Numbered from the stretch's first letter, positions 26,801 to 39,748 are shown. The stretch: DNA of 64,000 nt from Eopsaltria australis (GCA_034509425.1 JAVTVJ010000450.1:682001-746000), one strand, 5' to 3'. Notes: a model not told the origin generated them from the letters alone. Numbers and translations: made by a program.

Positions 26801-28457
26801 ATCCATCACTTACATATTCTGTCCACTCAGAGGGAGAAGGTCCAGATGATGCAAACTCCATTTAAAGACAGAAGAGAAAAAGAGTGGTGAGATCAGAGCA
26901 CATGGCTGGGGAGGAAGGGAAGTGCCTCTTTCACCTGAAAACAACCTGGGGGCAGAAGCAGTGGATAATGGGGAGGCTGTGGGTTGAAACTCAGCCCTCA
27001 GAGCCTGTCCACAACCTCCCACATCTCCTTCTCCAAAAACCAGCAGGGATCAGTCAGCAAAACACCTTTGGTCGCTTCTTCCACATGGTAAAAAAAAAAT
27101 AAAGTTCTTTTCGGTGCTGCTTCACCATGGCAGAGTGTAAGAGCAGTCTTGATGTAAACTGAAATAAGCTGCTAGGAACAAAAATAGCTGCACATTCTTT
27201 TTATCTAGTTTGAATAAACTGGTGTAAACCTGTTTGCCAGCCTGGAAAGGAATTGGAGTGCCAGGAAAAAGGAGGAGATGAGGAGGGTGGTAATCCCTGG
27301 GACAGAGGGAGAGCCAGGTTGGGTGAAACATGAGGGTTTGCCTTTGAAAGGGCAGGAAGGGGTGTGAGAAAGGGAAAAACAACAGCAAGATGTGAGAGAT
27401 TAAATGTTTCTACAGAGCAAGATAAATAAATGAGACAAAGGATGGGAAGAACGAAGCCTGGGTCAGCTCTGGGTGTGCTCTGAGGTGTGACTTTGGGGGT
27501 ATCACCAGAGGAGAGGAGGCAGTTCGAGGGCTTTACTTTGGAGGTGTTCAGCAGCAGTAGGGATGGGCTCCCAAGGTGCAGAGGACAGGCAAAGCTCTCA
27601 CAGGAGTTCTATTCAGATCTGGGGAAAAATGCCCAAGGCACGAATAAGGCAGGAAACAGTAGCCTACAACTTAATTTTTGGAAGTGGCAGCAGCTAATGC
27701 TCTCACTGGCGTAGCTGAGAGTGCCAGAGACATGACATTACAATTCCAGCAAGGCTGCATTTAGAAAAGCATTTTTCTATTGATAACATAGCTTTCCAAT
27801 AAATAAACACAATTAAAATAAAGCACATGCGTGCGTTTAGTGTTGTGGAAATAAGATTGCAAAATACACATGGAAATGAACTGATGATTTACACACAATT
27901 AGAGATTTTCTGATTTTCCCTCTCCCATGATTTTCTGCTGATATGTCTATAAAAACAATAGGCAAACAAACTTGAAATACTGCTGACAAATTCCCAGAAG
28001 CCCAAAGAGCACATTTTTCAGAGCTGGTATCTAACTAATAGAGAGAGAGAAAAAAGCAATTAAATAACAAAAAAAGAGAAGCAACTCATTCCTCAATTGA
28101 CTCATTTCTTACTTAAAAAGAGTCTCTTTCCTCTGCCTCCACTGCCCTTTAATAGCTCCTTCATGCCAACACCACTTCAGGTCATGGAAGGATAACAAGT
28201 CCTAGTTCTTTTCAGGATCATTTCCTGCCTGTTATCCCATGCAGGCAGCTTGGTGTCACCTTTTGCTGTACAAAGCTGATTCCTCATCCAACCCGAGCTT
28301 TTGATTTCCTCCCCTCCCCGGGGACTATTTTTGACATCTTTTATCCAGGCCTTTTTTCTGTCAAAGAGCACTTGTTGACACTCCTGCCTAACAGCTCTTC
28401 CATTAGCACACAGAGTCATCTCAGGCTAATTTGCAGATGGCCACTTGGTTTTGTTGG

Positions 28458-28472
28458 TTTTTTTTTTTTTTT
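28458..28472. repeat. Poly-T tract
   Basis: A run of about 15 T in a GT-rich context. No associated retrocopy was seen. Confidence 0.85.
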
Positions 28473-31400
28473 GGGAAAACCAAGGTTCCCAAGGCCCTGC
28501 AGTGGGAGAGCTTCCCAATTTGGCATTTTCTCTGCCGAAAACATGAGTGCTGTACTTGCTGTGCCTAATGCACACAGCAGCATTTGGTTCTGTGCTTATG
28601 CCTCCCCAAGGAGCTGTAATGCTTCAGAGGTAATTAACCTATGGACCTTTTGACATTATTTGCAGCAGAAATGGGTTTTAGGTGTCCACATGGGCATAAC
28701 AGGTGAGAGATGGCCCATTCTTGTAGCTGATGGACACATGAAAATAACTTTCCATGGCTGCTCCCACACAACAGCCTCTTTTCACCCACAGTGAGGAGCT
28801 GAGGCTCCCACAGCAGTGCCGAAGGTCTTTGTTTCAGGTCCTATTTGAAAACATGTTTCCAAGTCCCACTGTTACTGGAAAAAGGAACATTCCAGTGCCC
28901 CTGAGCACAGGGGTCTTTTTTCTTTGGATATCTGGAAATAGAAGGAGCTGGGTACCAAGAGTCAAACATGGATGTCTGTTCCTGACAGAGTAAAAAAAAA
29001 ATCAGGGGAATAGAAACTTCAGTTTTCCCATTTAGATGAGGCATATCCATCATTGGTAAAAGTGTTTTACATGCTGATTATAGGGCAGAGAGAGGAAAAT
29101 ATTGTAAAATGCTGATTTTACTCTTCTTTCAGATGACACAATAGGAAGAATAACTCAGATGTCAATCTGTACTCTCCCTCTTTTCATTCCAGCACAATGT
29201 GTTACCAAGAACTGACACAAGCAAGCAATTTAGGGCTTAATAAGTACCTAAGAGAATTAGGATCCTAATGACTACAACTGAACTACTCAACAGTCCCTAA
29301 AATCCAGTGAAAGCATGGTAATAAACTGAAAGAGAAGCTGGATTATGCTCTTCTAAACCCTCTCCTTTTGTTTTTCCTTTTAAATTTGGCTTAAAAACTT
29401 GCTTTGTTAATCACTTATATACCTGTGGTTTTGAAAAACAAATTGAACCTTGCTCCTAGCTTTCTGCCAAGCATGGAATTTTGGGTGTTAAGTGATTTTA
29501 ATAGCCAATGTAGCAAATTGTGTAACAGATTTGGTGCAGGGGTGTGGGGGGGTCGTTATTGTTGTTATTGTTGGGCTGGGTTTTCTTGAGCTTTTCAGCA
29601 CTGAATCACTGTCCTTCATTTATCTTCTTGTTTAGGTGTCAAAATAGAGTAAAAGGGGCTACTTGTAGGGGCTGCAGTGCTGGGGGCCACAGCCAAGGAC
29701 ACTCTCAGTCCTGTCCATCCCTGTGTTCCTCAGAAAGCTTTGCCAATGACAGCAAACAGTAAATATTTTATCCCCAAGGATTTATCAAATAGTTAAACAT
29801 TAATGCTGTCAATATATATTTCACCAAGACAATTACAGTTATCCTGTTTTCTGAAACTCCCCTCCCAGCAGTGTTTAAATAATTTATGTGAGGAGTTGTG
29901 AAGTTAAGAGACTTAATCCTGAATATTCTTTCATAACAAAGTGTTGTAGCCCACAGCACTGAGAATAAAATTAGGCACATACATACATATATAGTCAATT
30001 TAATATATGGTCTCCATGTCAGTGTAGTGCTGCAAAACTGCAAAAATATGATTACTGTGAGTAATAGAAGAGGTTTTTATTATATCGTGCTTTTACTTGA
30101 AAAAGAATCTCATGGAACTCACGTGTATGTGAATTTATTTCAGTAATACTTTGTGCTCAATTTATCAAGATCCTGTTGCACTGGCTATTAAGGAGAATTT
30201 TGAGTTTTCACTAAATACAGCCAGGTTCAGCTTCAGCTACTAGATTCATGAAAAAACTGCCCAAGGCCTCTTAGAACTCCAGGCTGCACTTGCAAACCCA
30301 ATCCTGTTCATGTGGCATGATTGAGCTAATGGAAGACACAAAACCATATGGCATTCTTCTAGTTCAGAAAAATAAAACCAGATTAATTGCTTAATAAATA
30401 AGTCATGATTACATGAAATGCAAATGAAAGTAAAGAAAGGCTTCCCAGAGCCCTGTTACCCTGCAGGTCTGATTTCTGTCCTGGGGATTTTTGAGGAGCA
30501 CAGAGTGAAAATCATCAGCTGGACCCCCTAAGGAGGCAAAGTTTGCAGTGCCAGGTACAGGAATGCAGCACTGTGCACTTTGGGAACTGTTTTAAATGGC
30601 TCCAAAAACAATAGTATGAGAAAACCCATGGCAGATATCATCAGAGGACTGTGAGAGAGTGGCCTCAGAGAGGGATTCTTGCCCTCACCTCACATAGTTG
30701 TGGTTTTGAAGTAGTTTGGGACTTATTCAAAAGGAGAGGAGGATGGCAAGAAGGCTCCACACCTTCCCAAGACCAGAAATGCTTCAAAGACAGGAATTTC
30801 CAGCCCTTGCTTCTCTGTATTTGATACCAAAAGGCAAATGGTTCCCTGGCTTTTGTATCCCCGCACATACCCCCTCAAAATCAAGAACAAGCTGAAATTA
30901 TCTTAATGAGAAAATACTCATTATATTTTCAAGTGTAAAAGAAAAGAAAATAAATAAACTTGGTGAGATCCAAAGGCCATTATACAGTAGCAAAGTATCA
31001 GGAAAGCTCAAGTCAGATGTTCCACAGACCCGAGCAGTAAGTGCTGATCTAATTAAATATACAACCAGACTCTCACAGCTATCAAAAGCTGCTTATTAAA
31101 TTAAATAAACAAAAGCTGATTAATAAGGCACTTGGTGTTAAATGGTTAGCCTCCTGCTTGCTCTGCAATGTTCATTCCACAACAATAAATGAAAAATCGT
31201 CATGCCTAAGCATGTCTAAATCTGGGCTATAAGGATTCTTAATAAATTCCTGCAGTGAGGCAGGCCAAACAAAGAATAACTGGCATGAAGGAATGATACA
31301 GCATATAGTAAAAAAGGAAAATTTGAAGCACTGTCACAATTAATATGAGGTCTATTTGAGTCCCAGTGAGGGTATAATGAAATTGGTTGGACTAATTTCC

Positions 31401-31687
31401 TTTGTGACCAAAATGAAACAGCATTCAGGGGTCCTGCTGTCTGGAGAAGAGTTCCATGGTGTTATAGACTCAAGAAATCCAAGGCTACAAGTGTCTACAC
31501 ACACAGAGGTTGCTCCCTGTCCCCCTCAGTGGTGCAGATGATGGCTTTGGTTCCAACCTTGTCAGGTCTGCACGTGGTGCAAAGGTCCTAGGCAGCAAGA
31601 TCTGCTCAGAGAAAACCCAACCTGGACAGAAATAGATTCCACTTTAGCTTCCACTGTAAGTAAATGAGATTAATCTTCTGTTTTCTA

Positions 31688-31748
31688 ACACCAATATTCC
31701 CAAAAGATTCAAACTCTGACACCAATATTCCCAGAAGATTCAAACTCC
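31688..31748. repeat. 31-bp tandem duplication
   Basis: The 30-base word starting ACACCAATATTCCCA and ending GATTCAAACTC plus T or C occurs at 31688-31717 and again at 31719-31748. The copies differ at only two positions. Such a near-identical pair suggests a recent local duplication by replication slippage. Confidence 0.95.
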
Positions 31749-34700
31749 TTCTTGAATCCCAGCTGACCGCCTCCCTCAGGGTGTGAAGCTGCAGCACCCA
31801 GTGCCCACCAGCCCAATTAGACTAGAGGGTAAATACCTGTATCAGGATGGTCCTATGACTGTTTTCTCCAAATAACCAGAATAAAGACTAGGGTGGCTCC
31901 CTGGCAGAGCCGTGGTCCTGGAGAGCCCACCCAGCAGGCAGTAACACCCCAGCACTGCTCTCTCCTGACTCATCCCAGCTCCACCACTCCTGCAGCTCAC
32001 CGGAGCCCAAGGTGTCTGTAGATCACAATCCTTGTTTGAAAACGTCATTGTTTGGAAGATAAAAAAATGTTCCAACACACAGGGGGATGCTGAGCTTCTT
32101 CAGTTTGACACAGGAATTACAAACCCTTCAACATATCCTCTTCAAAACCATTCACTTGAGTGGAACAAACTCAGGGAAACGTTCCTGTTGCATAAGTCAA
32201 CCGAAAAACCACCTGGGAACACTGCAGCTCACACTTCCCTTTCCAAGGAGGAGCAGGTGAGAAGAAAAATACACACCAGGTATTAACTGTGCTGTGTAAT
32301 ACACACTGAAAGGTGTCCAGGTGCAGCTGTGAATTTGTGGCTACAGAAACTTGTAGAGAATAGGGAGAACGAGGTAGATGCAGTCAACCCTGAGACCAGG
32401 TCTTTGCTTGTTGGATAATAAAATGAAGTTTCCAAGACCTTTAGCTGAAAAATAATTGTTTTAGAGCCTTTTGCTTGCAGGAAATCTACTGAGAAGAAAA
32501 TTATTAATGTAGCCTTGCTTAGCTACTCTATAACAACTCTGTGAGAACATCCAGGGCACAGGAAGCATTGGGCAGAATATTAAACTTGCTAAATCATAAA
32601 AACAACGAAAATACACTGGTGTGAGAGTTTTCAGATAGAAAAACAAGGGGTAAAAAGAGCACTGAGATTTTGCACAGCAAAACACTGCTGCCAATGTTAA
32701 ATAATGAGGCCGTGGTAGTGACTTAGTTATTAGAATGAAAGATTATTTAAATAGGCAGGTAGCTTGTTTATCATTTCTGAAAAGAAGTAAAAATACAAGG
32801 CAAAGGCCAAGTTGTGGGGTTTTTTTCTTCTTGCCAAGCAGTGCTCTAATTCAAATTGGTTCTTGTTATGCCCAGCAAAGAGATGTTTTAAAAGTTAGTT
32901 TTTATGAGTCATTATTCGGCTGGTTAATAAGAGGGGAGAAGAAAAAAATCAACAGCAAAATCTGCTTTCTAAGAAAGAGTAATAATTACCCAGGAGTTAT
33001 TTGACAAACTTTCAATGCTGATTAGAGCTGGTGGGGTCAAAGCTTTGCCTGCACAGTGCAGGATGCAAAGAGGAGTCTCATAAAATCTTCTACCTTGGCA
33101 CTGAAGCAAAACTGACCCCAAACATGGTGCAGTTAAAGCCACTAAATAGAGCAGCTGTACAGGAGTGAGCCACAAATGCATGACCCCATTCCCCTGTGGG
33201 ATGGTGCTGAGACCTCCACACTGCACTAATGAGGGAGGTTAACGAGCTCATGCAGAGGGGGAATGGACAGCACAACCAGGATGGGAAAAATCTGGGAATT
33301 GAGGGCCAGTGAGTTATTCATTCTTCACATGCACTGAACAGAGGAATCACCAGGTGGATCTGGTTTTTCCTGGGCATAAACATGGCAAAATACTCCTGAC
33401 CTGAGGGGGAAGTTGTCTGTACAAAATACCAACAGCAGCATCACAGGACTGTTGTGCTGAGCCCTGTGTGAGATGCCACATGCAGCCTGGATCCTCCACA
33501 TGCTGTGGTTCAGTTGTGGATCCTGCACTCAGGAAACATCTCTGCTGGATTATGGCTCCATGCACTGGGTTGTTACTGCTCATTTAAAACTGCTTTTTCA
33601 TTTTTTCACTTGAATACAACACCAAAAGAGGTGGCTTTCCTTCATTAAAGGTAGTTCACGTTCAGTTAATAATTGGTCCTCTAAGGGAGTTTCAGATCAG
33701 GGCTTGGACTTGATTTGATATCCCAGGCACTTTATCAAGAGGCTGAGGAACAACTTGTTCTCATTCTGTGTGAGTCACATCCTCTCAGCATCCATGCACT
33801 CAGGCATTGCTCTAAAGAGGAAAAAACCCTATGCTAATTTCCAGGCATATGATTCTCCTCTGGGGTTTTTTTTGCTCTGTTTAAGATTAAGCTTTTAGAG
33901 TTATAATGGATATTGCATCATCAGGCTAGCTTTAATATGTAAAAGAAAGGCTAATTATATGCTGTTTGGTGGTGGTAGCAAAAATATAAAAAATCAAAGC
34001 AGTTTTCTTTCTCTTGTTTTTCCTTTGAATCCTCACGGCTCAGGGAAAGCAAGGAGCTGACAGCCTTGGGCTATGAGTAAAGGCAGGGTGAAATTGGCCC
34101 CTGTGCAGACCACAGGCAATAGGCTTGTGCACAACTTCCTCAGGATTGATATGCTCCTGCAAGTTTAATTTTCATCCTCTAAAAGCAGACAGGGGGTGCA
34201 GAGACAACAGAACCCAGCCTTCCCTACCAGCGAGAACAGCTCAGCCCACCCCTCACTGCTTTCCTTGCAAGTGCCTGTGCAAAGCAGAGCAGAAGTGGCT
34301 GACATAGGAAATGTTTGAAAATTCCCCTTGTCCTGGGGCAGACAGCTGTGCCCTGACCACTGCTCTCTTTCTCTTTCTGTTTTTGGGAAGAAAACACGGA
34401 CAACACAAAGCCTGGGATCTGCTCAGCACAGGAAGGCTTCTCACACGTCTTCAAAGCCTGGTTCTGGTTGAGCCACCATGCAGGTATGGACTGGAACAGC
34501 TCTTGCAACCCTAGAGGCTTTGTCACAGTCTGGAAAGCAAAAGGATTTGATTTTTAAGGGTTTGTTCCAATAGATTAAAAGCTAGTGCCCATTATTTTTC
34601 ATGTTTTCCTGAGTTCCAAAGAAATTTCAAGACTCTGCCAGAGTCCTGGGGGTTTTATTTAGAGTGCTAAGGAATCAAACTGGGCAGACAGTGGGAGTTC

Positions 34701-35499
34701 AGCACTGTGGGGGATACTCCTCTCATCTCCATGCCAATGTTTTCTAAACCAGAGCCAAAGGCAGAGCACTTAGCTGTGCTTCCACCAAATACCACTGAAT
34801 CAAAATATTTATCCTCTAGTTAAGCACTAACACAATAGATTTGGATGTTCCTAATTCTAATGCAATGACTGAGTGGGTAAATCATCCTGGCTGGATGGGG
34901 ACTGCATCTCCACCCAGCACTGTGTCCATCCATGCAGATTTCCCTTCTTGAAAGTATTCTTTGTGCTTCCAAAATATCCATATAAATGCACCATACAGTT
35001 TATATACCACACAAGCTGGGATCTACATTTAAGACATAGCTGGATGAAGAAAATAACAAAGATCCATGAACTCACACCTCAGCAGCTTCAGCAACCTTTC
35101 CTACGTTTGATATGATGGATAAAGAAAGAGTTGTAGGGGGAAAAAAAGAACTGAAGAGCGCAAAAAATAAATCTTTCTTAGATAAGGAACACAAACACAC
35201 ATTGTTTTGGCAGCGGTCTCTCTAAATGTAGTTTGTGTTTGTTTTGTATATTGATTTTGTAATTCCCTTACAATTCTCTATCCTAAGGTAGACAGCAAAA
35301 GTTACTTTATAAGAAAGATTTCAATGAATGAATGGAGTTGCTGGGGAAACAGAGGTACCACGCAGCTCACCAGCAAGTGCTCGCAAGCAAAGACAGGCTA
35401 AGGGAGATCAGCAGCTTTTGCTGTGCCATAAAACAAAGGTACAGACAAACCTCCTCAGAGCTGAACTAAACTACCCCCACAAAAATGATTCCAGCCTCC
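31749..35499. other. Gene-free unique sequence
   Basis: AT-rich non-coding sequence with GC-richer patches near 33030-33560 and 34080-34500. No gene, RNA feature or interspersed repeat was recognised. Confidence 0.5.
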
Positions 35500-35780
35500 C
35501 AGGGGAGCAAGACATAACCGCAGCCAGCGTCCTAAGTGCCTATTCGTGTAAAAGGATGACAGAGCAGCGCTGTGTAAATCCTGCTCACCTGCTCGCTTCT
35601 CATTTAGCGGGTGATTTACCGGAGCAAACTGCGCTGTGACTGCCTGAGCTCCCCGTGACCATGGGTGTTTAATGTCCCCGTGCCAGCCCGGGGTCAGCTT
35701 TGTCATTCCCGTGTCGGGCACCCAGGCTAATTCAGGTGCATCCCACATCCTCCCCGAGGCGCTCATTTGCCTCCTTTCAC
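35500..35780. promoter_or_regulatory. Most CpG-dense block of the window
   Basis: Fifteen CpGs lie between 35519 and 35761, roughly one per 16 bases, in a window where CpG is generally rare. The block is GC-rich, with CCCGTGTCGGG and CCCGAGGCGCTC near its right edge. It is too short and too weak to be a classic promoter CpG island, and no transcript is visible beside it. A distal regulatory element or a small orphan CpG island are the likeliest explanations; both are inferences. Confidence 0.35.
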
Positions 35781-36400
35781 CATGTGAATGCTCTATGCAT
35801 CACAAACTAATTATTCTGCTGTCTATCTGCCTCTCTCCAGCCCTCTAAATCGCCCAGGATTGTAAAGAGGGAACAAACATCCTCATTTCAAAGCACTGGA
35901 AAAAAAATCAAAGTTACTCTTGTTTTGAGCTTCCGTGTCGTGAGTGATTTCCAGGCAGTCTGAGAAACCTCCCAAATACAAACCCCAGAAACTCAAATTC
36001 TGAGTTGAAATACACCCCAGGTTCTTGGCTTCTCTTATGGCATCAGTGTTAAATTGATTGCCCTTCCTAATATCCCTGTAATCCTGTCTGCTCCAGGCAC
36101 GCTTGTTTGGAGTGATGAGGCTGTGAGAAGCATTTCTGCCCCGTTCCTGATGGATGTACAGGAAAGGACAGGTCTGGCTTTGAGCTGCATAAACTGATTT
36201 TGTCACCAACTTCAGCAAACTCGACCCGGAATTCATCCTAGAAGTGGAAATGCTGTGTCACTCTTCCATTGCAATTTTTTCCCAGAACGACTTCTTTTTT
36301 TTTTTCTAAACAAAACTTCCAGAAGCTTTTAACGTCAGACCCTTGTTCCACGATTTTTAAACTAAATATTCAGAAACTCTACGAGCAACAGACTTTAATG
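35781..36400. promoter_or_regulatory. CpG-retaining flank of the CpG-dense block
   Basis: CpGs remain more frequent than background up to about 36384, including six between 36222 and 36384 in AT-rich DNA. A TAATTATT word occurs near 35809 and a TATGCATCA near 35794, both of the kind bound by homeodomain or POU factors. A minus-strand open frame (35883-36236) is not recognisable as any protein. The stretch may form one element with the block to its left. Confidence 0.25.
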
Positions 36401-36715
36401 CTTTTTAGAGATCTGATTATTTAGGAAACTGTACTGTTAATGTACATGCACCTAATCAGGAGGAATTTTTGTGGTGTTGGCTTTGTGTAGGGAGAAAAGG
36501 TGAAGGTTGTCACAAGGAAAAATAATGTAGCCAAACTCATCATTTGACTGACTGGAAGCAAATTAGCAGGAGGTTAAGGTGGCAGCTCTGATATTGTCTT
36601 CTAGCAAGGAAAGAACTCTGAAAAGGCAGGTTTCCCAATCAAAGACTTCAAACCTTGATGTCAGCAGCTGACATATTTCTAAACAGCACAGTCAGGAGGA
36701 GGTTTTTTAATGCAA

Positions 36716-36739
36716 TAATCTGTATTATAATCTGTATTA
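36716..36739. repeat. 12-bp tandem duplication
   Basis: TAATCTGTATTA occurs twice head to tail. It is a simple duplication without implied function. Confidence 0.8.
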
Positions 36740-37146
36740 TTCTGAGAGAACCGAGTGATGAACTGCACAGGAGTGAAATTCATTGAGCTTTAGCATGGCT
36801 GGCGCTTGCAGAGAGCCCAGTTCTCCTGAGGTGCCTTTCCACACCCCGGGCACAGCACAGCTTTCACCCCAGCAGCAAAGCAACAGCTCAGCAACAAAAA
36901 TGCTCAGCCAGAAGGGGCAGAATGGGAATTTCTGCTCTGCCTTCCCCACATCAGCTGGACCAAAGCCTCCAAATGCACAGCAACCAGGATTGCATCTTTC
37001 CAAAACCACAAACAAGCAAACACAAAAAAACCCCAACAAAACCCTAAAAAAGACCAAGTTCTTTACTCAGCGGAGGAAATTTTCACTCAAACCTCACCGT
37101 ATTTACTACACTGCTTCCAAATATTTCCCTCCACCCGCTGTTGGAG

Positions 37147-37167
37147 AAAAAAAAAAAAAGAAAAAAA
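37147..37167. repeat. A-rich tract
   Basis: Interrupted A run just upstream of the pyrimidine microsatellite. Confidence 0.8.
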
Positions 37168-37247
37168 CCCAAATCTGCATTCTGAAGGGACAGATGGTGT
37201 CCCCCCTGAGTTACAACAGGAAATATTTGAAAGTGTTCATGCCACAG

Positions 37248-37389
37248 CTTTCCTTTCCTTTCCTTTCCTTTCCTTTCCTTTCCTTTCCTTTCCTTTCCTT
37301 TCCTTTCCTTTCCTTTCCTTTCCTTTCCTTTCCTTTCCTTTCCCTTTCCTTTCCCTTTCCCTTTCCCTTTCCCTTTTCTTTCTTTTCCA
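37248..37389. repeat. (TTCCT)n polypyrimidine microsatellite
   Basis: A perfect pentanucleotide array of about 19 units (37248-37342) passes into imperfect CCCTTT hexamers (37343-37376) and then a TTTCT-rich end. The whole tract is pyrimidine on the plus strand and purine on the minus strand, and the unit is mirror-symmetric, which are the features of DNA able to form an intramolecular triplex. Because five is not divisible by three, the array also keeps reading frames open without coding meaning. Its length is likely polymorphic. Confidence 0.98.
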
Positions 37390-37869
37390 TATCTACACTG
37401 GTCTTCCTTGAAGCCTTGTTTCTGTTTTTTGGCCTAGACAGTGGGGGTATTCCAGGTGTAATATTTTATAGCAATTTAATTTCAGTTCTTACATCCCTGC
37501 CTCTAGGGTGCTATGTCTTCTTCTCTCTATGCATTAGTTTGATTTATTTTTGCTTTTCTTCCCACTATGATTCTTCTTTTATTCTTTTAGCCTTTTCTTA
37601 GCCACATCCTATTCCTTTACCCCTCTTTCCACACTCCATGCCCTCTTTAAGGTGCACCTGTCGGGGCAGTGCAGATGGACCTGAATTCTCCCACTGTGGG
37701 GCAGTTCTTACCTGGTCCACAGAACCAGAATTACTATCAGCTGCTTAAATAGGTGAATTATTAAACCAGCAATAATACATGACAAAATCTTGAAAATTAT
37801 CAGTGCTCAGCCAAATAAATGCAAATTGAGTCTATTCAACCTGAACAAAGTTTACACAGCAGCAGAATG

Positions 37870-38290
37870 AATGCACACGTACCTACACATTTTAATTATT
37901 GCCACCACTCACGTTCATTCATCACTTTTCTTGCCACCAAACATTTTCAGTGTGCAGAATATATTCATTTCAAGATATTGGGTTAGACTGAAGCAAATCC
38001 TACAAGAGCAATGCATTTTATATTCAGCACACTGGTGCCAATTACAGCGAGTTCATCTGACGTTTGTTTGAAAATTTCCGAATGTTTCGTTTTGACAAGA
38101 GACATTTCAAAGAGAAGCTGTGTTTTATTAAGCTGTACCCTTTAAGCACAAGAATAACTGCAACTTAAAAGAAAGATCATTTTCACTACAAGCACTTTAA
38201 CTACGAATCCAAAGTGAGAAGAAACTGTGAAAGGACACTTAATAGCTTTAAAGTCACTTTTTACACCTTGCATTATTTCTGTTTGAACAT
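37870..38290. promoter_or_regulatory. CpG-retaining AT-rich patch, candidate conserved non-coding element
   Basis: Seven CpGs are spread over 37879-38205, including TCTGACGTTTG (an ATF/CREB-like TGACGT core) and TTTCCGAATGTTTCG. The surrounding sequence is AT-rich and repeat-free. The claim rests on composition alone. Confidence 0.2.
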
Positions 38291-39748
38291 GACTGGTGAG
38301 GCACTGGTGGTTGCCTAAATTCACATCCTACACTGACACAATCAGTGAATGAATGTCCTCAGTCCTCCTCCAACTGTTAGTTCTTTGAAATACCATTTGT
38401 TTTGCTCACCCTCTTTTTTTTTTGTGCTTATGTCTGAATTAGCAAATAACCACAGTGACAACGAAGCACCTGCAGGCAAATTCTGCAGAGATGTTGATGG
38501 TGAGCACTGTGCCTGTGCAATAGTTTGGGGTGGTGTAAATATTTAATTGGCACTCATTGGGCACATCTCCAGTGCAGACAGGAAACTCCCAAGGAAGTTG
38601 TGAATGTCATGCAAATGTCTGCAGATTCCTTGGAGTGCTTAATCCACACTAATACTTCAACATGAAAAAATATTTAGTGTGTTTAAAGTTACCTGTGGTA
38701 ATTTTCTCTTTTGCTTCAACTAAATATCTTCTCTAATTTACTACCAGGTATATATTGGTGCTCACTTGAAGAATATCAAAAAATGATTTTGCACTAAATT
38801 TCCACACACCAGTGGTTCATTTTTGGGGCAGGTGTCATGGACTCTTTGGGGCTTGGTGGAATGAATTCTCATTCTGGAAAAGAGGGAATCTGTTCCATCT
38901 GCTAATCCATCAGAGTCACTGGATGCTGCACCTCAGCCCTCCAGTAAATCCAAGAGTGAATCCAGAAGCATCTGACCTTTCACCTCTGGTCAGACTGGTC
39001 CCAGCCACTGTTCTGCACTGACAGAGACACCAGAGAGCTTTTCCTGGGTACCTGGATCTAAATACGCCGGCTCAGGTAAAAGAGGCTGAGACCATCCAGC
39101 ATTACAGCACAATAAATAACTTTGTGAACTGACAGAGAGGTGACCAAAAACCTGCATTGTGACACCAGGCATTAATTGGCTTTGCAAATTCCTCAGAAAT
39201 ATGTTTTTATACACAACTAATACCCAGGGAAATATTTCTGCATCAGATTAAAGAGGTAGATCTTCCTATCAAATTTACATACACATAAATTTTGGTTTAT
39301 ATCCGTACCCAGATATCACATTATCAACATGTTACTATAATTGATACAAAGATTAGAATCACTGAGTAATATAAATGAAAATTAATCTTCAAGAAAATGC
39401 TAGAGGAGCTCTAGCAATCTTTGTGGTTTCATTCCAACGTCAGCCAATTGTGAGTTCAGCAGGCATGAGGGGGATAGTTGTTACATTTCTAACACATAAA
39501 AATACAAAGGCACTAAGAGACCACAATTTGGGAGCACGTAAAAGCTTTCATGAGATTTTAATTCCAGATAGTAGACATGAAAAGCTGTTGTTATTAACCA
39601 TTTTTCATTATTAGAGGTCTCTTCATCCCTGAGTGAGCAAGTGGCACTGACAGTTGTGCATTAGTCTCAAATGACAACAAGTCCATCAATCTTGCAGGGC
39701 TCCAAAGCAGAAAACACCTCAGGATTGGCAGGAAATAATTCACAGCAT

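Larger units (their letters stand above)
22793..31687. other. Long gene-free, almost repeat-free stretch
   Basis: Nearly 9 kb of unique non-coding sequence, mostly AT-rich, with a GC-richer part around 24700-25060. Simple repeats are a TA-rich tract at 23015-23044, a T-rich tract at 23861-23881, a poly-T run at 28458-28472 and a short TTATTG repeat near 29556. A cluster of TAAT cores occurs around 31049-31130. I recognised no exon, RNA gene or transposable element. Confidence 0.5.
36401..37247. other. Gene-free sequence
   Basis: Non-coding, with a 12-base tandem pair TAATCTGTATTA at about 36716-36739 and an A-rich tract at 37147-37167. The plus-strand open frame starting at 36783 runs from here into the microsatellite and is not a gene. 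Confidence 0.5.

Noticed and set aside
36783..37601. Longest plus-strand open frame, 272 codons
   Set aside because: About half of it is the pyrimidine microsatellite and A-rich tract, the repeat reads as a Phe/Leu/Ser/Pro repeat, and no domain is recognisable.
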